The notes under the pieces: generated by a model | Database searches by the model: none | What the model saw: only the letters and a program-made list of their open reading frames with translations | What the model was told of the DNA's origin: nothing | Shown: piece after piece, positions 52,826-63,203 of the stretch | Layout of the letters: every line of letters starts with the position of its first letter | Position numbering within the stretch: position 1 is the stretch's first letter | Assembly: GCF_022758295.1 (NCBI RefSeq) | Contig: NZ_JALDWJ010000001.1 | Location: 186,001 to 250,000 of the forward strand | DNA: 64,000 nucleotides | Source: Lysobacter sp. CFH 32150 | Lineage (GTDB): Bacteria; Pseudomonadota; Gammaproteobacteria; Xanthomonadales; Xanthomonadaceae | Direction: 5' to 3' | Position numbers and translations under genes: made by a program

Positions 52826-54244
52826 ATGCTCTGGGCTTGCGTACTCCTGCCGCAACTGGCGCTCGACGGCGTCCTGCGTCGCCATCCTTCTCCTGAGCGA
52901 CCGCTCGCGCTCGTTACCGGACCGGCGCAGCGACGCACGCTCGTGGCGGTCAATGCCGCCGCCGCGCGCTTCGGCCTGCACCGTGGCCAGGCGCTCGCGG
53001 CCGCGCATGCATTGCTGGCGGATTTCACCACGGTCGAATACGACGCCGACGAGATTGCGCGCTGGCGGGATTTCCTCGCTGCGTGGGCGTATCGCTACAG
53101 CTCCCAGGTCGCCACCTGTTTCGAAGACGCCATCGTCCTGGAGATCGAGGCCAGCCTAGGGTTGTTTGGGCCGTGGCCGCATTTCGAACGACAGCTGCGC
53201 GAAGACCTGCGCGAACTCGGTTTCACCCACCGCATCGCGGTTGCGCCCAATGCGCGTGCTGCATGGCTGCTTGCGGGCATGCAGGATGGCCTCGCAATCG
53301 TGCAGGTTGCACCGCTTGCCAACGCGCTTGCACGCATCCCGGTGGCACGTGCACGACTCGACGACAAAACCGCGCACGCCTTGCATGCGATGGGTCTGCG
53401 CCGGCTGGGCCAGTTGTTCGCAGCGCCACGCGATTCGCTGGCGAAACGATTCGGCCCTGGCTTGCTTGAACATATCGATCGCCTACGGGGGACGCCGGAT
53501 CCATTCGCCCTGTACCAACCACCGGATCGATTCGACTTGCGGATCGAACTCGCCTTCGACGTCGAGAGTTCGCAAGCGTTGTTGTTCCCGCTACGCCGCC
53601 TGACTGGCGATCTCGCCGCCTACCTCGCCGGCCGCGATGGCGGGGTGCAGCGCTTCGTATTGCGGTTGGAACACGAAGGCCATGCCGATACCGAAGTCGT
53701 GGTCGGCATGCTGGCCGCGGAACGCAATCCGGCCTTGCTGTTCGAACTCGCGAAAGGCCGTCTCGAACAGGCCGGCATTCCCGCACCGGTGCGCGGCATG
53801 CGCCTGGTTGCTGAAGAACTGCCGCCTTTCGTGCCGGCCTGGCGCGAACTGTTCGACGATCGCCCGGCGCAGGCGATGCCGTGGACCACGTTGCGGGAAC
53901 GACTGCGGGCCCGGCTCGGCGACGAGGCGGTATATGCGTTGGAGCCTGCAGAGGACCATCGTCCCGAGCGTGGATTCCGTCGCGCATCGTTGCCGGTCGT
54001 CGCCAGGTCACCACCGGGAACCTCGCCGCGCCCAACCTGGCTGCTGCCGCGCCCGATTCCGCTGCGCGACCGCGTGCAGCACGTCCTCGCCGGGCCGGAG
54101 CGCGTGGAAAGCGGCTGGTGGGATGGCGGCGACGTGCGCCGCGATTACTACGTGATCGAAACGGGAAGCGGCCAGCGCGCCTGGGTGTTTCGTGCGGCGG
54201 GCGAAGCAGGCGGTCCATTCATGTTGCACGGATGGTTCGCATGA
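52826..54244 (+). CDS. imuB: Y-family polymerase-like translesion protein ImuB
   Basis: A 472-residue Y-family (ImuB) protein. The palm region starts [20 protein letters not shown], so the catalytic acidic residues of active Y-family polymerases are absent, as known for ImuB. Later regions are [19 protein letters not shown] and a C-terminal region with the beta-clamp contact candidates QLFAAP and the domain ending [20 protein letters not shown]. It serves as the hub that links ImuA, DnaE2 and the clamp. The start at 52826 follows imuA by 15 bases and the stop overlaps dnaE2 (ATGA). Confidence 0.9.
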   Translation: MLWACVLLPQLALDGVLRRHPSPERPLALVTGPAQRRTLVAVNAAAARFGLHRGQALAAAHALLADFTTVEYDADEIARWRDFLAAWAYRYSSQVATCFEDAIVLEIEASLGLFGPWPHFERQLREDLRELGFTHRIAVAPNARAAWLLAGMQDGLAIVQVAPLANALARIPVARARLDDKTAHALHAMGLRRLGQLFAAPRDSLAKRFGPGLLEHIDRLRGTPDPFALYQPPDRFDLRIELAFDVESSQALLFPLRRLTGDLAAYLAGRDGGVQRFVLRLEHEGHADTEVVVGMLAAERNPALLFELAKGRLEQAGIPAPVRGMRLVAEELPPFVPAWRELFDDRPAQAMPWTTLRERLRARLGDEAVYALEPAEDHRPERGFRRASLPVVARSPPGTSPRPTWLLPRPIPLRDRVQHVLAGPERVESGWWDGGDVRRDYYVIETGSGQRAWVFRAAGEAGGPFMLHGWFA

Positions 54245-57200
54245 TGTTGCCTTTGCACAGTGCCGCGCCCGATTACGCCGAACTGCATTGCCTGTCCGAC
54301 TTCAGCTTCAGCCGCGGCGCATCGAGCGCGGGAGAGTTGTTCGAACGCGCGCAGCAACAGGGCTACCACGCCCTCGCGATCACCGACGAATGTTCGCTCG
54401 CCGGGATCGTGCGCGCGCTGGAAGCTTCGCGCATCACTGGTGTGCCGCTGATCGTCGGTAGCGAAGTGCAACTCGACGGCCTGAAGCTGGTGTTGCTGGT
54501 CGAGCACCTCGAAGGCTACGGAACGTTGTGCCAGCTGCTCACGCAGGGACGCCGGCGGTCGGCCAAGGGCGAATACCGGCTCACGCACGAGGACATTGCC
54601 AGCGGATTGCCGGGCCTGCTGGTGTTATGGCTGCCCGGTGAACAACCGTCGCTGACTGATGGCGCTTGGCTGCGAGAACTATTCGAAGATCGTTTGTGGC
54701 TGGCGATCGAACTGCATCGCGGTCCGGACGATGCTCGACGATTGCGCGAACTGCTGGCTTTGTCGGATGCGCTCGACATTCCCGCCGTCGCCAGCGGCGA
54801 CGTGCACATGCATGTGCGCCGCCGACGCGCGTTGCAGGACACCATGACCGCGATCCGCCATCGCACCACGATCGCCGAAGCCGGCCAGCGCCTGTTTCCC
54901 AATGGCGAACGCCACCTGCGCACACGTCGCGCATTGGCGGCGATCTATCCCCGGCACCTGCTGGATGAAACCTTGCGCATCGCGGACCGCTGCACGTTCT
55001 CGCTGGAACAACTCCACTACGAGTATCCACACGAGCTGGTACCTGCGGGCCACACGCCGACGACCTGGCTGCGCCAGCTCACCGAAGAAGGCATCCGTTG
55101 GCGCTGGCCCAAGGGCGTGAGTCCGGCGGTGCGTGAGCTGATCGAGAAGGAACTCGCACTCATCGAGTACAAGCAGTACGAGGCGTTCTTCCTCACCGTG
55201 CACGACGTAGTCCGCTTCGCGCGCGAGCAGCACATCCTCTGCCAGGGCCGCGGCTCGGCTGCGAACTCGGTGGTGTGCTACGCATTGGGCATCACCGAGG
55301 TCGACCCTGCCCGCATGAAGGTGCTGTTCGAGCGCTTCCTGTCCAAGGAGCGCGACGAGCCGCCCGACATCGATGTCGACTTCGAGCACGAACGGCGCGA
55401 GGAAGTCATCCAGTACGTCTACAACCGCTATGGCCGCGAGCGCGCCGCGATTGCCGCGACCGTCATCCGCTATCGTGCGCGTAGCGCCGTGCGCGACGTG
55501 GCGCGCGTGCTGGGCCTGCCCGAAGACCAGCTCGCCCAACTCAGCCATAGCGTGAGTTCCTGGAGCACCGATGCACCGGCATTGGAACGACTGCGCGAAT
55601 ACGGCTTCGATCCGGACAGCCTATTGATACGGCGACTGGTGATGCTGGTCGGCGAATTGCTCGGCAAGCCGCGGCACCTGTCGCAGCACGTCGGCGGGTT
55701 CGTGATCTCGGAACGGCCATTGCACACGTTGGTGCCGGTCGAAAACGCCGCCATGCCCGATCGCACCATCATCCAATGGGACAAGGACGACCTCGACACG
55801 ATGAAGCTGCTGAAGGTCGACGTGCTCGCCCTCGGCATGCTGACCTGCGTGCGCAAGGCCCTGGACCTGTTGCGCCTGCATCGCGGCCTCGATTACACGC
55901 CGGCGACGATCCCGCCGGAAGACGAAGAGACCTACGCAATGATCCAGCGCAGCGACGTGATCGGCGTCTTCCAGATCGAATCGCGCGCGCAGATGGCGAT
56001 GCTGCCGCGGCTCAAACCCGCGAAGTTCTACGACCTGGTGATCGAAGTGGCGATCGTGCGGCCTGGCCCGATCCAGGGCGGCATGGTGCATCCCTACCTG
56101 CGCCGTCGGCAGGGGCTGGAAGCCGTCGACTACCCTTCGGAAGCATTGCGGCCTGTCCTCGAGCGCACGCTCGGCGTGCCGCTGTTCCAGGAACAGGTGA
56201 TGCACCTGGCCATGGTGGCCGCCAATTACACGCCGGGCGATGCCGATCGTCTGCGTCGCGACATGGCCGCATGGAAGCGCCATGGCGGACTCGAAGGCCA
56301 TCGCCAGAAGCTGTTCGAGGGCATGGCAAAGAACGGCTATCCGCGCGAATTCGCCGAGCGCATCTTCGAGCAGATCAAGGGCTTCGGCGATTACGGTTTC
56401 CCGGAATCGCACGCGGCCAGCTTTGCCCTGCTCACCTATGTCAGCTGCTGGATCAAGTGCCACGAACCGGCGGCCTTCGCCTGCGCGCTGCTGAATTCAT
56501 TGCCGATGGGGTTCTACCAGCCGCCGCAACTGGTCGCCGATGCGCGCCGGCACGGGATCGATGTGCGCCCTGTCGACGTGCGTTACAGCGATTGGGATTG
56601 CACCCTCGAACCTTCGGCGGACGATCCACGGCAGCTCGCCTTGCGGCTCGGTTTGCGCCTGGTGCGGGGCATGCGCCAGGACACGGCCGAGCGCATCAGC
56701 GCGGCACGGACGCTGGCGGCTTTTCGCGATCTCGACGACCTCGTGCATCGCGCCGATCTCGATCGCAGCGCGCTCGACCTGCTCGCCGAAGCCGCGGCGC
56801 TGCGCGGCCTGGCCGGCCATCGCCACCGTGCGCGCTGGGCCAGTGCAGGCACCGAGAAACAGTTGCCCCTGTTCGCCGGTATGTCCGCAGCGGAAGAACA
56901 GAAGATCGCGATCCCGCCGCCCAGTGCATTCGAGAATACCCATGCCGATTACGCCAGCATCGGCCTGACGCTCGATGCGCATCCCGTGTCATTGATTCGT
57001 CGACAACTGCAGCAACGTCGTTACCAGCGTTCCACCGAACTCGCCACGCTGCCGAATGGCCGGCACGCACGCTTCGCCGGCCTGGTGCTGATGCGCCAGC
57101 GTCCGCAGACCGCAAGTGGCGTCACTTTCGTCACGCTCGAAGACGAACAAGGCATGGTCAATGTCGTGGTCTGGCACGATCTGGCCGAACGTCAACGCCG

Positions 57201-57342
57201 GGAATTGTTGGAATCGAGCCTGCTCGCGGTCGAAGGCCGCATGGAATCGGAACAAGGCGTGCGCCATCTGATCGCGCAGCGGCTGCACAACCTCACACCG
57301 TTGCTGTCAGGGCTGGCGACGGCATCACGCGATTTCCGCTGA
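54241..57342 (+). CDS. dnaE2: Error-prone DNA polymerase DnaE2
   Basis: A 1033-residue C-family polymerase from the ATG at 54241, which overlaps the imuB stop. The N-terminal PHP domain ([21 protein letters not shown]) lacks some metal ligands of DnaE1. The polymerase motif is [15 protein letters not shown] with Asp376, Asp378 and Asp380 and, further on, [18 protein letters not shown]. It is shorter than DnaE1 (about 1160) and without the tau-binding tail. It makes mutagenic bypass synthesis in the SOS response together with ImuA and ImuB. It ends 8 bases before a convergent gene. Confidence 0.95.
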   Translation: MMLPLHSAAPDYAELHCLSDFSFSRGASSAGELFERAQQQGYHALAITDECSLAGIVRALEASRITGVPLIVGSEVQLDGLKLVLLVEHLEGYGTLCQLLTQGRRRSAKGEYRLTHEDIASGLPGLLVLWLPGEQPSLTDGAWLRELFEDRLWLAIELHRGPDDARRLRELLALSDALDIPAVASGDVHMHVRRRRALQDTMTAIRHRTTIAEAGQRLFPNGERHLRTRRALAAIYPRHLLDETLRIADRCTFSLEQLHYEYPHELVPAGHTPTTWLRQLTEEGIRWRWPKGVSPAVRELIEKELALIEYKQYEAFFLTVHDVVRFAREQHILCQGRGSAANSVVCYALGITEVDPARMKVLFERFLSKERDEPPDIDVDFEHERREEVIQYVYNRYGRERAAIAATVIRYRARSAVRDVARVLGLPEDQLAQLSHSVSSWSTDAPALERLREYGFDPDSLLIRRLVMLVGELLGKPRHLSQHVGGFVISERPLHTLVPVENAAMPDRTIIQWDKDDLDTMKLLKVDVLALGMLTCVRKALDLLRLHRGLDYTPATIPPEDEETYAMIQRSDVIGVFQIESRAQMAMLPRLKPAKFYDLVIEVAIVRPGPIQGGMVHPYLRRRQGLEAVDYPSEALRPVLERTLGVPLFQEQVMHLAMVAANYTPGDADRLRRDMAAWKRHGGLEGHRQKLFEGMAKNGYPREFAERIFEQIKGFGDYGFPESHAASFALLTYVSCWIKCHEPAAFACALLNSLPMGFYQPPQLVADARRHGIDVRPVDVRYSDWDCTLEPSADDPRQLALRLGLRLVRGMRQDTAERISAARTLAAFRDLDDLVHRADLDRSALDLLAEAAALRGLAGHRHRARWASAGTEKQLPLFAGMSAAEEQKIAIPPPSAFENTHADYASIGLTLDAHPVSLIRRQLQQRRYQRSTELATLPNGRHARFAGLVLMRQRPQTASGVTFVTLEDEQGMVNVVVWHDLAERQRRELLESSLLAVEGRMESEQGVRHLIAQRLHNLTPLLSGLATASRDFR

Positions 57343-57350
57343 AGCCCAGT

Positions 57351-58247
57351 TCAGGCGGCGCGTCGTTCCAGCCGTAATGCGTCGCGATAACGCCGACTGC
57401 ACGGGATGCTGCTCCCGTCGCGCATCAGGATGCGCGCATCGCCGGTGTCGAGCGGCTCGATTTCGGCGATGCAGTCGAGGTTGACGATGTAGCTACGGTG
57501 CACGCGCACGAAGCGCGAGGGATCGAGTTGCGTTTCGATCGTCGCCATCGTCGCGCGCAACGGATAATCGCGGCCACGGACGTGCAGGTTCACGTAGTTG
57601 CCGGCGGCCTGCAGCGACTCGACCTCGGCCGCGGCGATCAGGAATTCCTTGCCGAGCTTGCGGACCAGGAAACGTTCGGGGCGCTCGATCGGCTCGTTGG
57701 CGGGCGCATCGTCAGGGGCAGCCAGCATGCTGGCCTCCCCTTGCAGGCGACGCAGCAGCAGGCGGTAGACCTCGATGCCCAGCACCATGGAGGCAAAGCC
57801 GCGCACGTCCTTGACGTATTCGTAGAAGAACTGCGTCGGCCAGTCGCCGAAATCGTAATGCGCGCCCTGCGTGGCATAGGCGAGCTTCCGCAGCGCCACC
57901 ATGCTGGCGACGTGCAGCACCGACCAGGCAACGCTGCCGAGCGCCAGCCAAGGCAAGTTCCGGCGCCAGGTATCGAAGTGCAGCGGGAACTTGCGCGTGA
58001 ACCAGAGTACGGCCGGCACCAGGGCCAGCACGACCAGGTGGCTGGTCCATTCCCACACCGCAGGCTCCCATGCGGCGAACTCCAGTCCATTGCGGCGCAG
58101 GTCCATCGTCACCGTGACGCTGTTGGCGGCAGCACCGATCACGCAGAGCGCGACCCAGAACCCGATCTCGACGCTTCGACGCCAGGGTTGGTAACGATCC
58201 CAGGTGGTCTGCGGGGTACGGGACTGGAGGGGGGCGGCATCGTTCAT
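57351..58247 (-). CDS. Membrane-bound LytTR-family transcriptional regulator
   Basis: A 298-residue one-component regulator. The N-terminal half has about four membrane helices (VEIGFWVALCVIGAAANSV, WEWTSHLVVLALVPAVLWF, NLPWLALGSVAWSVLHVAS, FASMVLGIEVYRLLLRRL). The C-terminal 105 residues form the LytTR DNA-binding domain (FLVRKLGKEFLIAAAEVESLQAAGNYVNLHV, FVRVHRSYIVNLDCIAEIEPLDTGDARI). There is no receiver domain. The ATG at 58247 is chosen from several possible in-frame starts upstream that are not conserved-looking. It diverges from an acyltransferase gene, a likely target. Ligand or signal unknown. Confidence 0.88.
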   Translation of the reverse strand: MNDAAPLQSRTPQTTWDRYQPWRRSVEIGFWVALCVIGAAANSVTVTMDLRRNGLEFAAWEPAVWEWTSHLVVLALVPAVLWFTRKFPLHFDTWRRNLPWLALGSVAWSVLHVASMVALRKLAYATQGAHYDFGDWPTQFFYEYVKDVRGFASMVLGIEVYRLLLRRLQGEASMLAAPDDAPANEPIERPERFLVRKLGKEFLIAAAEVESLQAAGNYVNLHVRGRDYPLRATMATIETQLDPSRFVRVHRSYIVNLDCIAEIEPLDTGDARILMRDGSSIPCSRRYRDALRLERRAA

Positions 58248-58409
58248 CGACTCATTCTCGCGCAGACGGGCTGCGATGCGCCTGCCAGCCATATCCACTC
58301 GTCCCGCGATTCCGCGAATCGTCCCTACCGCGCGTCCTGCGGTCACTTCGCGCTCGCCGGCCGCGGCGTGGCATCGCACCGTGGCTGCGAATCCATCGGA
58401 GTCCGCCCC

Positions 58410-59612
58410 ATGCAACGCCGCCATGACATCGACGCCCTGCGCGCCCTCGCCTTCGCGCTGCTGATCCTCTACCACTGGGCCATGCTGTACGTGTTCGACT
58501 GGGGCTGGCATCTCAAGAGCCCCTATCAGGCCGAATGGCTGCAGGTTCCGATGTTGATCGTGAACCGATGGCGGATGGACCTGATCTTCCTGATCTCGGG
58601 CATGTCGGTGGCCTTCCTGTTGCGGGGAATGTCGACCAGCCGCTTCGTGGGACAGCGCAGTTGGCGGCTGCTGCTGCCACTGGTCTTCGGGTGCCTGGTG
58701 GTCGTGCCGATCCAGCCCTATGCCGAGGGCGTGGCCAATGGCGCCGTCGAGCCCGGCTACCTGCGCTTCCTCGGCGATTACTTCGGCGGCAAGACCTGGC
58801 CGGCGGATGCTTTTACCGGTTGGGAGTACGGCTTCACCTGGAACCACTTGTGGTACCTGGTCTACCTGTGGGTCTACACGATGGCGCTCGCGCTGCTGTT
58901 ACCGGTGCTGCGCAGCCGGTTCGGGCAGCGGTTGAAGGCATTGCTGACGGGTTTGCGTGGCTGGCGCCTGCTGCTCCTGCCGGCGATTCCACTGGCACTG
59001 GCAACGATTGGCCTGCAACCACTCTTCGAGGAAACCGGCGACCTGATCAACGACTGGTACCGGCACGCGATTTATTTCACCGTGTTCCTTTACGGCTACT
59101 GGATCAGCACCGACAGCGGCATCTGGGCCGAACTGGTGCGCTTGCGCAGGCAGTCGCTGACCGTCGCATTGTCGCTGGTCGTGGTCTACCTCGTGCTCGT
59201 GAATGTGCTGCCCGATGAACTCCCGGACTGGCAGCAGGCGCTGGTCTGGATCCTGCGCAACATCTACATCTGGGCGGCGTTGAGCGCCATCCTGGGTTGG
59301 GCACATCACGCCTTGAACCGTCCATTCCGCTGGCTGCCATGGGCCAACGAAGCGGTGTATCCGTGGTACGTGCTGCACCAGAGCATGATCGTGCTGCTCG
59401 CCTACTGGCTATTGCCGCTGCAACTCGGGCCGGTGATCGAACCGCTGCTGGTACTGGTCGGTACCGTTGCCGGTTGCTGGCTGCTGCACGCGGTCATCCG
59501 TCGCAATCGCTGGCTGCGCCCCTGCTTCGGCTTGAAGGGTGGCGTGATGGCGCATGAACGCAAGGAGAGGACGGAGGCCGGGGCAATTCCCGTGCCGCAG
59601 CCGAATCAGTGA
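58410..59612 (+). CDS. Acyltransferase family membrane protein (OafA/OpgC-like)
   Basis: A 400-residue integral membrane acyltransferase_3 protein. The first helix region starts RRHDIDALRALAFALLILYHWAMLY with the conserved Arg/His pair typical of the family. About ten membrane helices follow (LIFLISGMSVAFLL, LVFGCLVVVPIQPY, HLWYLVYLWVYTMALALLLP, LLVVVYLVLVNVLPD-like and others). The family moves acyl groups to sugars, lipids or glucans in the envelope. The substrate is not determined. The neighbouring LytTR gene and the short divergent gap suggest regulation of surface modification. It overlaps the 3' end of the GGDEF/EAL gene by 7 bases. Confidence 0.88.
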   Translation: MQRRHDIDALRALAFALLILYHWAMLYVFDWGWHLKSPYQAEWLQVPMLIVNRWRMDLIFLISGMSVAFLLRGMSTSRFVGQRSWRLLLPLVFGCLVVVPIQPYAEGVANGAVEPGYLRFLGDYFGGKTWPADAFTGWEYGFTWNHLWYLVYLWVYTMALALLLPVLRSRFGQRLKALLTGLRGWRLLLLPAIPLALATIGLQPLFEETGDLINDWYRHAIYFTVFLYGYWISTDSGIWAELVRLRRQSLTVALSLVVVYLVLVNVLPDELPDWQQALVWILRNIYIWAALSAILGWAHHALNRPFRWLPWANEAVYPWYVLHQSMIVLLAYWLLPLQLGPVIEPLLVLVGTVAGCWLLHAVIRRNRWLRPCFGLKGGVMAHERKERTEAGAIPVPQPNQ

Positions 59613-62608
59613 TCGTTCGCAACTGCCCATTCCGACGCTGGGCGCGCATGCGAGAACAGGAATCCCTGTCCGTGCTCGCAACCGATTCCCAACAGGTAAT
59701 CGCGCTGTTCGCTGGTTTCGATGCCCTCGGCGATGACTTCCATGCCGAGGGTACCTGCCAGCGCCAGCACGGCACGCACCACGGCACCGCTGCCTCCGCT
59801 GCCACCGAGTTGCAACGCGCTGACGAACGAGCGATCGATCTTGAGCGCATGCAGCGGAAAGCGATGCAGGTAGCTCAGCGACGAATACCCGGTGCCGAAG
59901 TCGTCGAGCGCTGCCAAGACGCCGGCACCGCGGAGCGTGTCGAGCGTGGCAAGCATCTGGTCCGGGTTGTCGAGCAGCGCGCCTTCGGTCACTTCCAACC
60001 GGATGCAGTGCGCGGGCAGATGATGCGCGGCGAGCAGGTCGAGCATCTGCTTTGCCAACGCCGGTGAACGGAAATGCCGGGGTGAGACGTTGATGGTCAC
60101 GTAGCTGCCGTTGGTCCCGAGCGTCGGGATTTCACGGCAGGTCTTGTCGAACATTTGCCAGTCGATCTGTTCGACGCTGCCGCTTTCCTCCGCCACACCG
60201 AGGAAATCACCAGGCAGCAGCAACCCGCGCCGTGGATGGCGCCAGCGCAGCAGCGCTTCGTAACCGACGACATGCAGGTCGCGCAGCCGCACGATCGGCT
60301 GGAAGTGCGGCTCGAACTCAGAACGCTGCAGGGCACGGCGCAGATCGCTTTCCAGGTTGAGCAGGTGCAGCGCCTCCTGGTGCAGGCGCTCGTCGAAGAT
60401 CTCGAACCGTTGCCGGCCGTGCGCCTTGGCGCGGTACATGGCGACGTCGGCGTCGCGCAGCAGCTCTTCGGCGCTGCGGTAGCGTTCGTGGCTGAGGGCA
60501 ATGCCGATGCTGGCCGAGGTGAACAATTCCTTGCCGGCGATACGCATCGGTTCGCTGAGCTCGGCGATCACGCGTTGCGCCACGTGGCAGGCGTCCTCGG
60601 GGGCATGGGTGTCCTCGAGCAACAGCGCGAACTCGTCGCCGCCGAGGCGCGCGACGACATCGGGGGAACGCACGCAGGTGGTGAGTCGTGCGCCCGCCTC
60701 CTTGAGCATCTCATCGCCCACCAGGTGGCCGACGCTGTCGTTGACTACCTTGAAACGGTCCAGGTCGAGGAAGAGCACGGCGAAGCCGTGGCTGGGGTCG
60801 CGACGCAACCGTGCCAGTGCCCGCTCCAGCGCGTCGTACAGGAAGCTGCGGTTGGGCAAGCCGGTGAGCGAGTCGTGCAGAGTCTCATGCACCAGCCGCT
60901 GTTCGGCACGTTCGCGTTCGGAGATCTGGTCGCGCAATTCGTGTACGGCGTCGGCCAGCTGGCGCGTGCGATCTTCGACCCGGCTTTCGAGTTCAGCTTG
61001 CGCCTGTTTGCGCGCCAGTGCGGTCAGAATGTGTTGGGCTACGTAGGCGAGCAAGGTGCGATCTTCCTCGGTGTAATGCACCGACCAGTCGTAGCTCTGC
61101 ACTGCCACCACGCCACGCACCTCGCCTTCGGCGACCATCGGCACGCCGAGCCAATCCTCGGCGGCGGTGCCGTGACCGATGCCCCTCGGAACGGCCAGCA
61201 ACCTCGCCACTTTCCGTGCTGATCCCATGACTGAACGGCCGTAGCGAATCAGCCCCAAGGTCAGGCTGTTGCGCATCTGTTCGACAGGAATCTCCACTTC
61301 CGGGTCGTACATGGCGGGATCTTTTTCATCGGCGAAGTAGATGAAACGCACGGTGCTGCGCTCGGCGCTGTACAGCGCGATGTAGAAATTCTTGGCGTAC
61401 ATCAGCTCGTCAACCACCGCATGGATGCGGCGCAGCATCTCGCTCATGTCCAGTTCGCTGCTGGCCAGGTCGGCGATGCTGTACAGCGCCGCTTGCAGTT
61501 TTTCGCCGCGCTGGCGCTCGCGCACTTCCACTGTCAGCTCGTGGGTCCGCTCTTCTACGCGGCACTCCAGTTCTTCATGCGCCTGCTTGCGGACCAGGGC
61601 GGTGAGGATGTGCTGGGCGACGAAAGCGAGCAGCGCGCGATCCTCCTCGTCGTAACGCTCTGCCTCGTCGTAACTCTGCACCACTACCGCACCGCGTACT
61701 TCGCCCGAGGCGATCATTGGCACGCCCAGCCAATCCGCACTGTCCGGGCCGTATACCTCCTGGTCGCGCTCGAGTCCGAACTCCGCCTGCAGTCGCGCGG
61801 AAGGTCCCATCGCAGGACGACCATGACGGACCAGGGCCAGCGTGAGGCTGTTGCGGATCTCTTCCGCCGGGAATTCCTCATCTGGATCGACCGCGCGCTT
61901 GTCCTTTACGTCGGCGAAATAGATGAAGCGCACGCTGTCGCGTTCGGCGTTATGCAGCGCGATGTAGAAGTTCTCGGCATACATCAACCCACCGACCACC
62001 GCATGGATGCGGCGCAACATCTCGGGCATGTCCAACTCGCTGCTGGCGAGGTCGGCGATCGCGTACAGCGCGCTCTGCAATTGCGCGGTTTTCTCGAAAC
62101 GTTCGACCGCAAGACGCTGGTCGGCGAGCTCCAGGGTGCCGGCGAGGCGGGCTGCGACGAGGGCCATGAACTCGCGCCACGCCTGGGGACACACCTGTGG
62201 CACGCAGTCCGTGACAGGCCAATCGGCCATCAGCACTGCCTGCGGAGTGCCTGTCTGCGGGGCACTCAGGACGCTTGCGATCCGCACCCAACCTGCGTGC
62301 TGCGAGATCACAAGGATCGCACCGCCTTGCTTCGACACGGCCTCGATCTGGACCACGTCGGCAGCGCTCAAGGGGATGTCAGGGTAAGAATGGCGTACCC
62401 GCTGCCGATCGTCCGCAGCCCCCAGGAACGAAACCAGGCGTGCGGAGCGGCAGCCGAAGCGGCTTTCCGCCTCTTGCACGACCAGTTCGGCAATTTCGTC
62501 GATCGTGACGGCACTGAATAGCGCGGACACGAAATCGGCCTGCGGCTCGACCCTGGTCCCGGCGCCGAACTCGTTGCGCTGTCCCGGTTCCTGGGCGCGC
62601 CTAGCCAT
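59606..62608 (-). CDS. Tandem GAF, GGDEF and EAL domain protein
   Basis: A 1000-residue cytoplasmic signalling protein from the ATG at 62608. Residues about 20-165 are a degenerate GAF-like domain. Residues 177-366 and 371-560 are two closely related GAF blocks with linking coiled coils. The diguanylate cyclase domain has GGDEF at 656-660 with an inhibitory site R647-S-P-D650 exactly five residues upstream. The phosphodiesterase domain has EAL at 784-786 (YEALLRW), DDFGTGYSS and KIDRSF. Both activities look intact, so the net effect on cyclic di-GMP is uncertain. No receiver or membrane segment is present. Confidence 0.92.
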   Translation of the reverse strand: MARRAQEPGQRNEFGAGTRVEPQADFVSALFSAVTIDEIAELVVQEAESRFGCRSARLVSFLGAADDRQRVRHSYPDIPLSAADVVQIEAVSKQGGAILVISQHAGWVRIASVLSAPQTGTPQAVLMADWPVTDCVPQVCPQAWREFMALVAARLAGTLELADQRLAVERFEKTAQLQSALYAIADLASSELDMPEMLRRIHAVVGGLMYAENFYIALHNAERDSVRFIYFADVKDKRAVDPDEEFPAEEIRNSLTLALVRHGRPAMGPSARLQAEFGLERDQEVYGPDSADWLGVPMIASGEVRGAVVVQSYDEAERYDEEDRALLAFVAQHILTALVRKQAHEELECRVEERTHELTVEVRERQRGEKLQAALYSIADLASSELDMSEMLRRIHAVVDELMYAKNFYIALYSAERSTVRFIYFADEKDPAMYDPEVEIPVEQMRNSLTLGLIRYGRSVMGSARKVARLLAVPRGIGHGTAAEDWLGVPMVAEGEVRGVVAVQSYDWSVHYTEEDRTLLAYVAQHILTALARKQAQAELESRVEDRTRQLADAVHELRDQISERERAEQRLVHETLHDSLTGLPNRSFLYDALERALARLRRDPSHGFAVLFLDLDRFKVVNDSVGHLVGDEMLKEAGARLTTCVRSPDVVARLGGDEFALLLEDTHAPEDACHVAQRVIAELSEPMRIAGKELFTSASIGIALSHERYRSAEELLRDADVAMYRAKAHGRQRFEIFDERLHQEALHLLNLESDLRRALQRSEFEPHFQPIVRLRDLHVVGYEALLRWRHPRRGLLLPGDFLGVAEESGSVEQIDWQMFDKTCREIPTLGTNGSYVTINVSPRHFRSPALAKQMLDLLAAHHLPAHCIRLEVTEGALLDNPDQMLATLDTLRGAGVLAALDDFGTGYSSLSYLHRFPLHALKIDRSFVSALQLGGSGGSGAVVRAVLALAGTLGMEVIAEGIETSEQRDYLLGIGCEHGQGFLFSHARPASEWAVANDH

Positions 62609-62669
62609 GCGATTGGGCCAGTCTAGCGCTTCCACATGGCGCCGGCGCAACCCGACGCGCTCCCCCGTC

Positions 62670-63152
62670 TCAGCCGAGCGCGGCCTCGATATCGCGCACC
62701 AGCGACTCGGGTTTTTCGGCCGGCGCGTAGCGCTTGACCACCTTGCCGTCGCGGCCGACCAGGAACTTGGTGAAGTTCCACTTGATCGCATCGATGCCGA
62801 GCAGGCCGCCTTTCTCGTCCTTCAGCCACTTCCACAGCGGATGCGCATTGCGGCCGTTGACATCGATCTTGGCGTACAGCGGAAAATCGACGTCGTAGTT
62901 CAGCGAGCAGAAATTCTTGATCTCGGCCTCGTCGCCCGGTTCCTGGTGGCCGAACTGATCACAGGGAAAACCGAGCACCACCAGACCGCGATCGCGATAG
63001 TCCTGCCACAGCTTTTCCAATCCGGTGTACTGCGGCGTGAACCCGCATTTCGAAGCGACGTTGACGATCAACAACACCTTGCCCGCGTAATCGGACAACG
63101 GACGCGCCTGGCCATCGATGTCCGTGGCACTGAAGTCGTAGGCGGTAGTCAT
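62670..63152 (-). CDS. gpx: Glutathione peroxidase
   Basis: A 160-residue thiol peroxidase of the Gpx/BtuE type. The catalytic Cys is Cys36 in VNVASKCGFTPQY. The conserved GFPCDQFGHQEPG and WNFTKFLVGRDGKVVKRYAP complete the family signature (Gln and Trp of the active site). It reduces peroxides with thioredoxin or glutathione in the cytoplasm. The ATG at 63152 has GGAG at a 7-base spacing; an ATG two codons upstream has less suitable spacing. No regulator is adjacent. Confidence 0.95.
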   Translation of the reverse strand: MTTAYDFSATDIDGQARPLSDYAGKVLLIVNVASKCGFTPQYTGLEKLWQDYRDRGLVVLGFPCDQFGHQEPGDEAEIKNFCSLNYDVDFPLYAKIDVNGRNAHPLWKWLKDEKGGLLGIDAIKWNFTKFLVGRDGKVVKRYAPAEKPESLVRDIEAALG

Positions 63153-63203
63153 CGGCATTCTCCGCAAGTTCGATTGACGGCAGTCTACCCCTGCATTCCT
63201 GGA

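Noticed and set aside
55776-57377. 533-codon frame overlapping dnaE2 in another frame
   Set aside because: Covers the C-terminal half of dnaE2, whose frame is intact; the product is Arg/Ala-rich and unlike any family.
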